Translations under genes and position numbers: made by a program
NCBI GenBank assembly: GCA_019308705.1
Contig: JAFDHW010000166.1
Span: 1-6,197, forward strand
Origin: Deltaproteobacteria bacterium
GTDB taxonomy: Bacteria > Desulfobacterota > Desulfobacteria > Desulfobacterales > Desulfatibacillaceae
Reading direction: 5' to 3'
DNA length: 6,197 nucleotides
Shown: one piece after another, positions 1 through 6,052 of the stretch
Numbering within the stretch: position 1 is the stretch's first letter
Layout: each line of letters begins with the position of its first letter
The notes under the pieces: model-generated
What the model was told of the DNA's origin: nothing
Databases searched by the model: none
The model's input: only the letters and a program-made list of their open reading frames with translations

Positions 1-229
1 CCGTGCTGGCAAGGCTAGAGGGGTGAAGGCGTACTTTGGTACGCCGAGCCCCGATAACGCGGCCAGCGCGGAAATCGGGCGAGCCCGAAGGGTGAACAAT
101 TTTGCCCGAATGGCGGAATTCCTCCAATAATCAGACCGTCTTTGGCGCAAGACCCGAAAAACAGCTCCAACGGATTGAAAATAAAGAAAAATTCGATCTC
201 GGGCAAAATTGCTCATGAATAATCCGGCT
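1..229 (+). repeat. MITE-like structured repeat, copy A (left end outside window)
   Basis: This is the first of three same-orientation copies of one element; the others are at 5761-5999 and 6053-6197. By alignment to copy B, window base 1 is about element base 28, so the full unit would be about 256 bp. The right end TCATGAATAATCCGG (213-227) is the inverted repeat of the left end seen in copies B and C, and a TA follows at 230-231. Inside are a perfect hairpin GGCGTAC-TTTG-GTACGCC (28-45), the right arm of a longer stem (62-76), a 13-base inverted pair CAATTTTGCCCGA (97-109) with TCGGGCAAAATTG (199-211), and a small stem GTCTT/AAGAC (138-153). There is no transposase and no credible gene; open frames on the minus strand recur only because the repeat recurs. 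It ends 25 bases before selA, so it may contribute to the selA leader or promoter. A non-autonomous IS630/mariner-type element is inferred from the ends and TA flanks. Confidence 0.8.
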
Positions 230-239
230 TAACAAAGAA

Positions 240-244
240 AAGGA
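240..244 (+). promoter_or_regulatory. Ribosome binding site for selA
   Basis: AAGGA lies 10 bases before the TTG at 255. It supports TTG as the true start; the first ATG in frame would remove the N-terminal 21 residues of a normal-length SelA. The site lies just outside repeat copy A, so the repeat inserted upstream of, or carries only part of, the selA leader. Confidence 0.6.
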
Positions 245-254
245 TACGGTTCCC

Positions 255-1688
255 TTGGCCAAACCCAAGCAAGGAATCCTGTCGGCCCTTCCCGGCGTAG
301 ACACCCTCCTGGCCCGCATGGAGGGTCACCTGACCCAAATGAACGCCCCCAAGAGCGTGGGCGTGGCCGCCGCCCGCCGGGCCGTGGACGAGCTGCGGGC
401 TCGAATCCTGGAGGGCGGGGAGGCCCCTGCCGGCGCGCGCGCCCTGGAGGACGCCGCCCTTTCCCTGGCCCTGGAGCACGCCGAAAAGCTTTCCGCTCCC
501 AACCTGGTGCCCGTGGTGAACGCCACGGGCGTGGTGGTGCACACCAACCTGGGCAGAAGCCCCCTGGCCCCGGAGGTCGCCGACCGGGTGGCGGCCATCG
601 CCCGGGGATACTCCAACCTGGAGTTCGACCTTGCCGCCGGCAAGCGGGGTTCCAGGACCTCCCTGGTGGAGGGCCTGTTGTGCGAACTCACCGGCGCGGA
701 AGCGGCCCTGGCGGTGAACAACAACGCCGGCGCGGTGCTGCTCGCCCTGGCCGCTGTGGCCAGGGGCCGGGAAGTGATCGTGTCCCGGGGCGAGCTGGTG
801 GAGATCGGGGGCTCTTTCCGCATCCCGGACGTCATGGCCCAGAGCGGGGCCGTCCTCCAGGAGGTGGGCACCACCAACCGCACCCATCCCGCGGACTACG
901 AACGGGCCATCAACGAAAACACCGGGCTTCTGCTCAAGGCCCATACCTCCAACTTCGCGGTGGTGGGGTTCACCCGCTCCCTTTCCCTGGAGGAGCTGGT
1001 GGGCCTGGGAAAAAAGCACCACGTGCCGGTCATGGAGGACCTGGGCTCCGGCACCTTGATAGACTTTTCCCGCTTCGGCCTGACCCGCGAACCCACGGTG
1101 ACGGACTCCGTGGCCGCGGGCGCGGACATCGTCACCTTTTCCGGGGACAAGATGCTGGGCGGCCCCCAGGCGGGCGTCATCCTGGGCAAAAAGCCCTTGC
1201 TCGACCGCATCAAGGCCCATCCCCTGGCCCGGGCCCTGCGCCTGGACAAGATGACCCTGGCGGCCCTGGAGGGCACCCTGCGCCTGTACCGCGACCCGGC
1301 CGCGGCCGTGAAAAGCATCCCCACCCTGGCCCGTATCACCGAGCCGGAACAAAGCGTGAAGAAGCGGGCCCAGCGGCTTTCCCGCCTGCTCCGCAAGGCG
1401 CCCGGGGTGGCGGCCCGCGTGGTCCCGGCAAAGAGCAAGGTGGGCGGCGGGGCCCTGCCCCTGCAGGAGATCCCCTCCTTCGCCGTGGAGCTTTCCGTGC
1501 CCGGCCTGTCCGCCAACCAGGTGGAGGAGGCCATGCGGGCCTTCGACACCCCCGTCATCGGCCGCATCGAGGAGGACCGGTTCCTCCTGGACTTGCGCAC
1601 GGTGTTCGACCACGAGCTTGCCGTCATCCGCGACGCCGCCGCGTCCCTGGCGAAAACCGCTCCCGAGGGAAAGGCCCCGCGCCCATGA
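255..1688 (+). CDS. selA: L-seryl-tRNA(Sec) selenium transferase SelA
   Basis: SelA is a cytoplasmic PLP enzyme that converts seryl-tRNA(Sec) to selenocysteyl-tRNA(Sec) using selenophosphate, the last step in making Sec for UGA decoding. At 477 residues it matches the family (E. coli about 463). Visible features in order are an N-terminal helical tRNA-binding region (about 1-80), ATGVVVHTNLGRS (90-102), RGELVEIGGSFRIPDVM (178-194), VGTTNRTH (204-211), EDLGSGT (261-267) and the PLP-lysine motif TFSGDKMLGGPQAG (294-307) with Lys299, equivalent to E. coli Lys295. The family's conserved residues look intact. The start is TTG, chosen from the AAGGA at 240-244 and the length. The stop overlaps the next gene's start as ATGA, so translation is probably coupled. 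selB is not adjacent, unlike the common selA-selB arrangement. The gene implies that this organism makes selenoproteins, with selB, selC and selD elsewhere. Confidence 0.96.
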   Translation: MAKPKQGILSALPGVDTLLARMEGHLTQMNAPKSVGVAAARRAVDELRARILEGGEAPAGARALEDAALSLALEHAEKLSAPNLVPVVNATGVVVHTNLGRSPLAPEVADRVAAIARGYSNLEFDLAAGKRGSRTSLVEGLLCELTGAEAALAVNNNAGAVLLALAAVARGREVIVSRGELVEIGGSFRIPDVMAQSGAVLQEVGTTNRTHPADYERAINENTGLLLKAHTSNFAVVGFTRSLSLEELVGLGKKHHVPVMEDLGSGTLIDFSRFGLTREPTVTDSVAAGADIVTFSGDKMLGGPQAGVILGKKPLLDRIKAHPLARALRLDKMTLAALEGTLRLYRDPAAAVKSIPTLARITEPEQSVKKRAQRLSRLLRKAPGVAARVVPAKSKVGGGALPLQEIPSFAVELSVPGLSANQVEEAMRAFDTPVIGRIEEDRFLLDLRTVFDHELAVIRDAAASLAKTAPEGKAPRP

Positions 1689-3031
1689 CCATCGTACACA
1701 AGCTTGCATCCACAAAGCCCAAGAAGCCCATGAAAAAGACCCGGCAGAGCACCGAGGAGTTCCTCATCCAGGGCGCGGCCGGCAAACGGCGCGCCGCCAC
1801 CGCCGAGGACACGGAAAAGGCGCGCAAGGTCCTGGCCAAAAAATTCCCGGACATCCTGGCCGGCAGAAAATTCACGGACGCGGCCATGGAAAAGGTGCGC
1901 GGCGAAAAGACCTTTTCCGCCATGGCCGTGCGCGTGGACCCGGACGGGGCCAAGGAGCCGGTCATGGACCACCTGGTGGACGCGGCCCGGGAGCTTGCCC
2001 GGGTGTGCGGGAAAACCGCCGGGTTCTGGGGCGTGCTGGAGGGCGGCATCCTGGGCGCGGTGCTGCCCGGAAAACCCAAGTCCAAGGCCGTGAAGGCCGC
2101 CGATTCCTTGCGCAAAAAGGTCCGCGCCCGCCACCGGGGGTCCGTGTCCGTGGGCGTAGCCGTGTATCCCACCGCGGACTACACCCGGCCCGAGATCCTG
2201 CAGAACACCTTAAAGGCCCTGGACCACGCGGAGTTTTTCGGCCCGGACCAGTCCGTGGTATTCGACGCGGTGAGCCTGAACGTCTCCGGCGACAAGCTTT
2301 ACCAGGAGGGCGACCTGGAAGGCGCCATGGCCGAGTACGAGCGCGCCCTGGTCCTTGACCCCAAGGAGACCAACGTCATCAACTCCCTGGGCGTGTGCCA
2401 CGCGGTCAAGGGCGACTACGGCCGGGCCATGGAATGCTTCATCCAGGCCAAAAAGCTCGACAAGAAGGACGTCATGGCCCCCTACAATATGGGCATGATC
2501 CACCTTTTGGCCGGCCGGGCCAAGGAGGCCTTGAAACTTTTGGCCGAGGCCGAGGCCATCGAGCCCGGGGTGTTCGAGGTGCTCCTCGCCACCGGTCGCG
2601 CCCACCTGGCCAAGGGAGACGCGGCCACGGCCCGCGAATGGCTGCAAAAGGCCGTCGACGCAAGCCCCACATCCTGGGCCGGCCACAAGCATTTGGCCGA
2701 TTGCCTGGTGGAACTTGGCGAACTCAAGGAAGCCGCCCGCTCCTACGAGCGCGTCCTTCGCATCCACCCCAACGATGCGCCGTCGTTGAGCGCCCTGGCC
2801 GAGGTCTACGACCGCCTGGGCGAAAACCCGGACATCGCCCTGTCCTTCTCCCGGCAAAGCGTGGAGCTGGAGCCGGACAACGGGCTTTTCCGCTTCCGCC
2901 TGGGCATGCTCTACGAAAAACAGGGCGGCTACGCCCGCGCCTTGTCCCACTACCTCGCCGCCCAGGAACTCGGCCACCCCTGCGCCGAAGCCATCGAAAA
3001 AATCAAGGGCCGCGTCCTGCCGGAGAACTGA
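1685..3031 (+). CDS. Degenerate GGDEF-like domain plus tetratricopeptide repeat protein
   Basis: A 448-residue soluble protein with no signal peptide or membrane segment. The first 45 residues are Lys/Arg-rich and probably disordered. Residues about 75-195 resemble a GGDEF fold: a first strand FSAMAVRVD (77-85), then WGVLEGGILGAVLPG (115-129) where active enzymes have the GGDEF loop, then SVSVGVAVYP (153-162) and a final helix near 168-185. The catalytic signature is lost, so diguanylate cyclase activity is unlikely. From about 200 to 430 there are roughly seven TPR units, with typical pairs such as EGDLEGAMAEYERALVLDP (208-226) and LGELKEAARSYERVLRIHP (344-362). TPRs bind proteins, so a scaffold or sensor role is inferred. 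The ATG is preferred over the much longer upstream reading frame, which overlaps selA and codes only low-complexity Pro/Gly/Arg. The ATGA overlap with selA and GAGGGAAAGG at 1665-1674 suggest co-translation. Its partner and any link to selenium are unknown. Confidence 0.85.
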   Translation: MTIVHKLASTKPKKPMKKTRQSTEEFLIQGAAGKRRAATAEDTEKARKVLAKKFPDILAGRKFTDAAMEKVRGEKTFSAMAVRVDPDGAKEPVMDHLVDAARELARVCGKTAGFWGVLEGGILGAVLPGKPKSKAVKAADSLRKKVRARHRGSVSVGVAVYPTADYTRPEILQNTLKALDHAEFFGPDQSVVFDAVSLNVSGDKLYQEGDLEGAMAEYERALVLDPKETNVINSLGVCHAVKGDYGRAMECFIQAKKLDKKDVMAPYNMGMIHLLAGRAKEALKLLAEAEAIEPGVFEVLLATGRAHLAKGDAATAREWLQKAVDASPTSWAGHKHLADCLVELGELKEAARSYERVLRIHPNDAPSLSALAEVYDRLGENPDIALSFSRQSVELEPDNGLFRFRLGMLYEKQGGYARALSHYLAAQELGHPCAEAIEKIKGRVLPEN

Positions 3032-3169
3032 AAGGGGGGGCGCATGGGAGCGCAAGCGCGGATCCTTTGCCTCGTCTTCCGCGAAAGCGGGAATCCATGG
3101 TGGAGAAGCCCTGGCCGCCGATAATCGTTGGAAAGGTTTCCACCGGCAGGCCGCCGCCGAATAACAAGG
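3032..3169. repeat. Palindrome-rich intergenic region, probable interspersed repeat
   Basis: No gene is supported here. The stretch carries several small palindromes: GCGC-AA-GCGC (about 3050-3059), TTCCGC-GAAA-GC(G)GGAA (3077-3093, a GNRA-type loop with one bulged G), and TGGAA-AGGT-TTCCA (3129-3142). The segment around 3077-3096 resembles the short palindromic repeats widespread in proteobacterial intergenic regions, whose complement often appears as spurious MDSRFRG-type peptides. A matching MDSRFRG peptide is encoded on the minus strand here. Repeat status is inferred from that likeness, as no second copy lies in the window. No promoter or rho-independent terminator is clear. Confidence 0.45.
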
Positions 3170-3199
3170 TTTGCGAGGCCATCCATGCCCAAGCGCAAA
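3170..3199 (+). promoter_or_regulatory. Ribosome binding site and start codon within a possible stem-loop
   Basis: GAGG (3175-3178) lies 6 bases before the ATG at 3185 and fixes this start over an upstream TTG at 3128, which would add 19 residues encoded by repeat-like sequence. The same bases can fold: TTTGCG (3170-3175) pairs with CGCAAA (3194-3199), and inside it GGC (3177-3179) pairs with GCC (3187-3189). That fold would hide the ribosome site and start. The ribosome site is well supported; any regulatory use of the fold is speculative. Confidence 0.45.
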
Positions 3200-4147
3200 A
3201 ACTTTGAGCCCCTTTCCCTCCAGGGGATTTCCACCGTTTCCCTGCACGACCGCCAAAGCAAGGTGACCTTCGAGGACTTTGCCCGGCCCTGGACGCCCGG
3301 GGGCTCCTTTGCCGAGTTCCTCGCACGGCTGCCCAACATCCTGGGCGCGCCGGAGTTGAAGGAGGTCATCGCCGCCGTGGCCCGCGCGCGCGCCGGGGAC
3401 AGACCCGTGATCTTCGCCATGGGCGCCCACGTCATCAAGACGGGGTTAAACCCCATCGTCATCGACCTCATGGAGCGCGGCGTCATCACCACCGTGGCCT
3501 TGAACGGCGCGGGCATCATCCACGACGCGGAGGTGGCCATGGCGGGCAAGACCTCCGAGGACGTGGTCTCGGCGCTGGGGGCGGGGGAATTCGGCACCTC
3601 CAGGGAGACCGCCGCCTTCGTGGGCAAGGCGTTGGCCTTGGCAAAAGAAAAGAGCCTGGGCCTGGGCGCGGCGTGCGGCCGGGTGCTTTTGGAAGAGGGC
3701 CTTCCCCACGCGGACAAGAGCATCCTGGCCGCGGGCGCGCGCCTCGGCGTACCCGTCACCGTGCACGTGGCCGTGGGCACGGACATCGTGCACATGCACC
3801 CGGACTTCGACCCCGCCGCGGCCGGGGCCGCCTCCCACCGGGACTTCCGCATCCTGGCCGGCGCGGTGGCCTGCCTGGAAAGCGGCGTGTACATAAACGC
3901 CGGCTCCGCCGTCATCCTGCCCGAGGTGTTTCTGAAGGCCCTGTCCCTGGCCCGGAACCTGGGTCATACCGTGGACGCTTTCACGAGCGTGAACCTGGAC
4001 TTCATCCGCCACTACCGGCCCATGGTCAACGTGGTCTCCCGCCCCACCAGCAAGGGCGGCCGCGGCATCTTCCTCTGCGGGCACCACGAGATCATGATCC
4101 CGCTATTGGCCGCCGGCATCCTGGAAGAGTTGGAAAAGCACAAGTAA
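3185..4147 (+). CDS. Deoxyhypusine synthase-like protein, function unknown
   Basis: A 320-residue soluble protein that I place in the deoxyhypusine synthase (DHS) fold family from motif order. These are MGAHVIKTGLNPIVIDLMERGVI (79-101) then LNGAGIIHDAEVAMAG (106-121), resembling the DHS TTAGGVEED region; SILAAGARLGVPVTVHVAVGTD (179-200), resembling the DHS segment ending in PALTDG; FRILAGAVACLESGVYINAGSAV (221-243), resembling its GGG loop; and a C-terminal GGRGIFLCGHHEIMIPLLAAGI (291-312), like the DHS end. True DHS transfers aminobutyl from spermidine to eIF5A with NAD, but bacteria generally lack eIF5A, so that substrate is not expected. The DHS catalytic WGK is not seen; Lys290 (TSKGG) is the nearest candidate. 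Similar unannotated proteins occur, as I recall, in deltaproteobacteria. NAD binding or polyamine chemistry is inference. The DUF169 gene follows after 21 bases, so co-transcription is likely. Confidence 0.7.
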   Translation: MPKRKNFEPLSLQGISTVSLHDRQSKVTFEDFARPWTPGGSFAEFLARLPNILGAPELKEVIAAVARARAGDRPVIFAMGAHVIKTGLNPIVIDLMERGVITTVALNGAGIIHDAEVAMAGKTSEDVVSALGAGEFGTSRETAAFVGKALALAKEKSLGLGAACGRVLLEEGLPHADKSILAAGARLGVPVTVHVAVGTDIVHMHPDFDPAAAGAASHRDFRILAGAVACLESGVYINAGSAVILPEVFLKALSLARNLGHTVDAFTSVNLDFIRHYRPMVNVVSRPTSKGGRGIFLCGHHEIMIPLLAAGILEELEKHK

Positions 4148-4155
4148 CCGGTTTC

Positions 4156-4161
4156 AAGGAG
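4156..4161 (+). promoter_or_regulatory. Strong ribosome binding site for the DUF169 gene
   Basis: AAGGAG lies 7 bases before the TTG at 4169, close to the ideal pairing and spacing for 16S rRNA. It decides the TTG start, because no ATG lies near the beginning of this frame. Confidence 0.75.
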
Positions 4162-4168
4162 AAACGAA

Positions 4169-4981
4169 TTGGAAAGCATCGAGGATTTTCGCAAGGCGGG
4201 CAGGGATCTGTTCGAGCGCCTGCACCTCTCCACCTGGCCCGTGGCCATCCGCTACATCGCCGACGAATCCGAAATCCCCGGGAATGCGTTGCGGCCAAGC
4301 GCCTTCGGCAAAAAGATGGCCCTTTGCCAGGCCTTCACCCAGGCACGGCGGTGGGGCTCGGTGGTGGCCATGACCGCGGTGGACAACTTCTGCGTGCCGT
4401 CCACGGCCATGCACCAGTGGGCGGACCTAACCGAGGAGGACCTCGTGCAGAGCCAAGTCCTCCAGGGCTGGCACAAGGACGAGGAAGCCGAAAGGCGCCG
4501 ATTCGCCCCGGCACGGAAATACGTGGCCATTGGCCGGGAAAAGTTTGGTGCCGCCAAGGGGCTTTTGTGCGCCCCCCTGGATCGCACCCCGTTCATCCCC
4601 CACTCCGTGCTGGTCTACTGCGACGGGGTCCAGATCACCCACCTGATCCACGCCCTTTCCTACGAGCACCTGCATGTTCCCGAGTCCCGGTTCGAGGGGT
4701 TCGAGGAGTCCTGCGTCAAGGGGGGGTTGTTGCCTTGTGTGTCCGGCGTGCCCCAGGTGGTCATCCCGGGCATGGGCGACCGCTCCTTTGCCGCCATCCA
4801 GGACCACGAGCTGGGCCTGGGCATCCCCGGCGAGCTGGTGGGCTACACCGTGGAAAACCTCTTCAAGACGGGCGGCCCCATGAACATCGGCTATCCGGCC
4901 AAGTCCATGCTGGCCATGCACCTGGACGAGAATCTCACTCCAGGCTTCAAGTTTTTGTGGGACAAGATAAAAGACAAGTAG
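4169..4981 (+). CDS. DUF169 family protein
   Basis: A 270-residue soluble protein that I recognise as the DUF169 (COG2043-type) family, common in methanogens, sulfate reducers and other anaerobes, with no established reaction. Family-like features are the N-terminal WPVAIRYI (23-30), the central KKMALCQAF (48-56), PLDRTPFIPHSVLVYCDG (136-153), the Cys-containing GGLLPCVSGVPQVVIPGMGDR (185-205), and the C-terminal GELVGYTVENLFKTGG (221-236). Six cysteines are present (53, 75, 134, 151, 182, 190); those at 53 and 190 sit in the best-conserved-looking segments and could bind metal or a cofactor, which is inference. There is no signal peptide or membrane helix. The TTG start follows an excellent AAGGAG, so expression may be efficient. 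It sits 21 bases after the DHS-like gene and 26 before the phosphoesterase gene. Confidence 0.85.
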   Translation: MESIEDFRKAGRDLFERLHLSTWPVAIRYIADESEIPGNALRPSAFGKKMALCQAFTQARRWGSVVAMTAVDNFCVPSTAMHQWADLTEEDLVQSQVLQGWHKDEEAERRRFAPARKYVAIGREKFGAAKGLLCAPLDRTPFIPHSVLVYCDGVQITHLIHALSYEHLHVPESRFEGFEESCVKGGLLPCVSGVPQVVIPGMGDRSFAAIQDHELGLGIPGELVGYTVENLFKTGGPMNIGYPAKSMLAMHLDENLTPGFKFLWDKIKDK

Positions 4982-5007
4982 AATCCATCTCCTCCCCCGG
5001 GCCCGCC

Positions 5008-5595
5008 ATGCCCCTGGATGACTACAAGAAGAAGCGGGACTTCGAAAAGACCCCCGAGCCTCCGGGCGGCAGGGCGGACTTATCCGGCCGGACTTACGCG
5101 ATCCAGAAGCACGACGCCTCCCGCCTGCACTACGACCTGCGGCTCCGGTCGGGAGAAGTGCTCAAATCCTGGGCTCTGCCCAAGGGGCCCAGCACAAACC
5201 CTTCGCAGAAGCGCCTGGCCGTTCTGGTGGAGGACCACCCCCTGGAGTACGCGGGCTTCGAGGGCGTGATCCCCGAGGGCGAGTACGGCGGCGGCACGGT
5301 CATGCTCTGGGACCGGGGAACCTGGGAGCCGCTGGGCGACCCGGACGCCATGCTCGCGGCCGGCCGGCTGTCCTTTGTATTGCACGGCGAGCGCCTGTCC
5401 GGCCGGTGGGCCCTGGTGCGGATGTCCGGCAAGCGCGGCGAAGGCGGCAAAAACTGGCTTCTCATCAAGCACAAGGACGAGGCCGCGGAAACGGAAGGCG
5501 AAATCACCGCCCGCCACCAAACCTCCGTGGCCACGGGCCGCACCATGGAGGAAATCGCTGACCAGGGCAAAATCCGGGACCTGAAAGGTGGATGA
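5008..5595 (+). CDS. Stand-alone LigD-type 3'-phosphoesterase
   Basis: A 195-residue protein equal to the phosphoesterase (PE) domain of the non-homologous end-joining ligase LigD. PE domains trim 3' ribonucleosides and 3' phosphates from primer-template ends with Mn2+. Conserved parts are DYKKKRDFEKTPEP (5-18), QKHDASRLHYDLRLR (33-47), LKSWALPKGPS (52-62), KRLAVLVEDHPLEYAGFEGVIPEG (68-91), YGGGTVMLWDRGTWEP (93-108), LSGRWALVRM (130-139) and NWLLIKHKDE (149-158). His35, His41 and Asp43 match the metal ligands, and Arg45 and His77 the phosphate ligands, of Pseudomonas LigD (His42, His48, Asp50, Arg52, His84) with a constant offset of 7; Gln33, Lys59, Arg69, Glu75 and Tyr81 also line up. No ligase or polymerase domain follows. 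The tail SVATGRTMEEIA (173-184) resembles the PE-to-ligase linker of full LigD. No clear ribosome site precedes the ATG, so coupling to the DUF169 gene is likely. Confidence 0.93.
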   Translation: MPLDDYKKKRDFEKTPEPPGGRADLSGRTYAIQKHDASRLHYDLRLRSGEVLKSWALPKGPSTNPSQKRLAVLVEDHPLEYAGFEGVIPEGEYGGGTVMLWDRGTWEPLGDPDAMLAAGRLSFVLHGERLSGRWALVRMSGKRGEGGKNWLLIKHKDEAAETEGEITARHQTSVATGRTMEEIADQGKIRDLKGG

Positions 5596-5760
5596 CTCCA
5601 TGCCCCGGGCCCTGGTTCCCGCCCGGCGCGGAAAAGCTCTCCGGCCCCGGGTTTTTCAGGCCCTGGCCGGGGACTCCCGGGCGCGATGGACGCATTGCCC
5701 TCCAAAAAACAGCCGCCCGCCTCGTCTTCCATGCTCCTTTTCGCCACGTTTCATCCTGTA
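5596..5760. other. GC-rich non-coding region after the phosphoesterase gene
   Basis: No gene is supported in these 165 bases; the frames that stay open code Pro/Gly/Arg-rich low-complexity peptides. Two inverted repeats are visible: CCGGGC (5605-5610) with GCCCGG (5621-5626) around a 10-base loop, and CCGGCC (5641-5646) with GGCCGG (5665-5670), the latter with its five T's inside the loop. Neither is followed by a T-run, so neither is a convincing rho-independent terminator, although either could stabilise the mRNA end. Confidence 0.5.
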
Positions 5761-5999
5761 ACCCGGATTATTCACGAAGCCTGATTTCCGTGCTGGCAAG
5801 GCTAGAGGGGTGAAGGCGTACTTTGGTACGCCGAGCCCCGATAACGCGGCCAGCGCGGAAATCGGGCGAGCCCCAGCGCGGAAATCGGGCGAGCCCGAAA
5901 TCAGACTGTCTTTGGCGCAAGACCCAAAAAACAGCTCCAACGGATTGAAAATAAAGAAAAATTCGATCTCGGGCAAAATTGCTCATGAATAATCCGGGG
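5761..5999 (+). repeat. MITE-like structured repeat, copy B (complete, rearranged)
   Basis: The only copy with both ends in the window, 239 bp. The left end CCCGGATTATTCACGA (5762-5777) and right end TCATGAATAATCCGGG (5983-5998) are inverted repeats matching at 15 of 16 bases. TA lies directly outside each end (5759-5760 and 6000-6001), as expected for IS630/mariner-type insertion. The perfect hairpin GGCGTAC-TTTG-GTACGCC is at 5815-5832, and a long stem joins GATTTCCGTGCTGGC (5783-5797) to GCCAGCGCGGAAATC (5850-5864), with one T opposite G. Compared with copy A it has a 23-base tandem duplication and lacks 40 bases that include one arm of the inner 13-base inverted pair. It carries no coding potential for a transposase. 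Confidence 0.85.
5851..5896 (+). repeat. 23-base tandem duplication inside copy B
   Basis: Bases 5851-5873 and 5874-5896 are identical and adjacent, each beginning CAGCGCGG and ending GCGAGCCC. Copies A and C have this unit once. The duplicate supplies a second right arm for the long stem of the element, so two alternative pairings are possible in copy B. Confidence 0.9.
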
Positions 6000-6052
6000 T
6001 AAAAAAGCTGGCAAAAAAACCTTTTATTTCTTTTCCACGAATGGTAATTTTA
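6000..6052. other. AT-rich spacer between repeat copies B and C
   Basis: Fifty-three bases, much richer in A/T than the genes, with runs of A and T. It begins and ends with TA next to the element ends. There is no gene and no hairpin strong enough to call a terminator. It may be original intergenic DNA into which two copies inserted. Confidence 0.5.

Noticed and set aside
15..206. A minus-strand open frame starting MPEIEFFFIF, repeated at 5656-5976.
   Set aside because: It occurs twice only because the repeat element occurs twice, and its C-terminal part changes with the copy B rearrangement. No ribosome site or family match is seen.
201..212. GGGCAAAATTGC as a possible sigma-54 promoter in front of selA.
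   Set aside because: The spacing between GG and GC is 8 bases where 10 is required, and the sequence is one arm of an internal inverted repeat present in the copies not next to selA.
680..1684. A very long + frame upstream of the TPR gene, overlapping selA, that would add about 335 residues.
   Set aside because: The added part is Pro/Gly/Arg/His-rich, typical of a shifted frame in GC-rich DNA, and it lies entirely within an intact selA. The ATG at 1685 gives a normal start with an ATGA overlap.
213..1715. A 500-codon minus-strand open frame covering selA, and similar long minus-strand frames over the other genes.
   Set aside because: They are Gly/His/Gln/Arg-rich antisense shadows without recognisable domains, opposite well-supported genes.
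5641..5672. Inverted repeat with a T-run as a rho-independent terminator after the phosphoesterase gene.
   Set aside because: The T's are in the loop, not after the stem, so the structure does not fit an intrinsic terminator.
5593..5782. The phosphoesterase stop is UGA, followed by about 60 open codons and a stem-loop at 5605-5626 whose loop contains GGUU, in an organism that makes selenocysteine: a possible Sec readthrough.
   Set aside because: The protein is already full length for the family before the UGA. The extension is Pro/Gly/Arg low-complexity running into the repeat, and the loop does not start with G as bacterial SECIS models expect. GC-rich DNA readily stays open in several frames.
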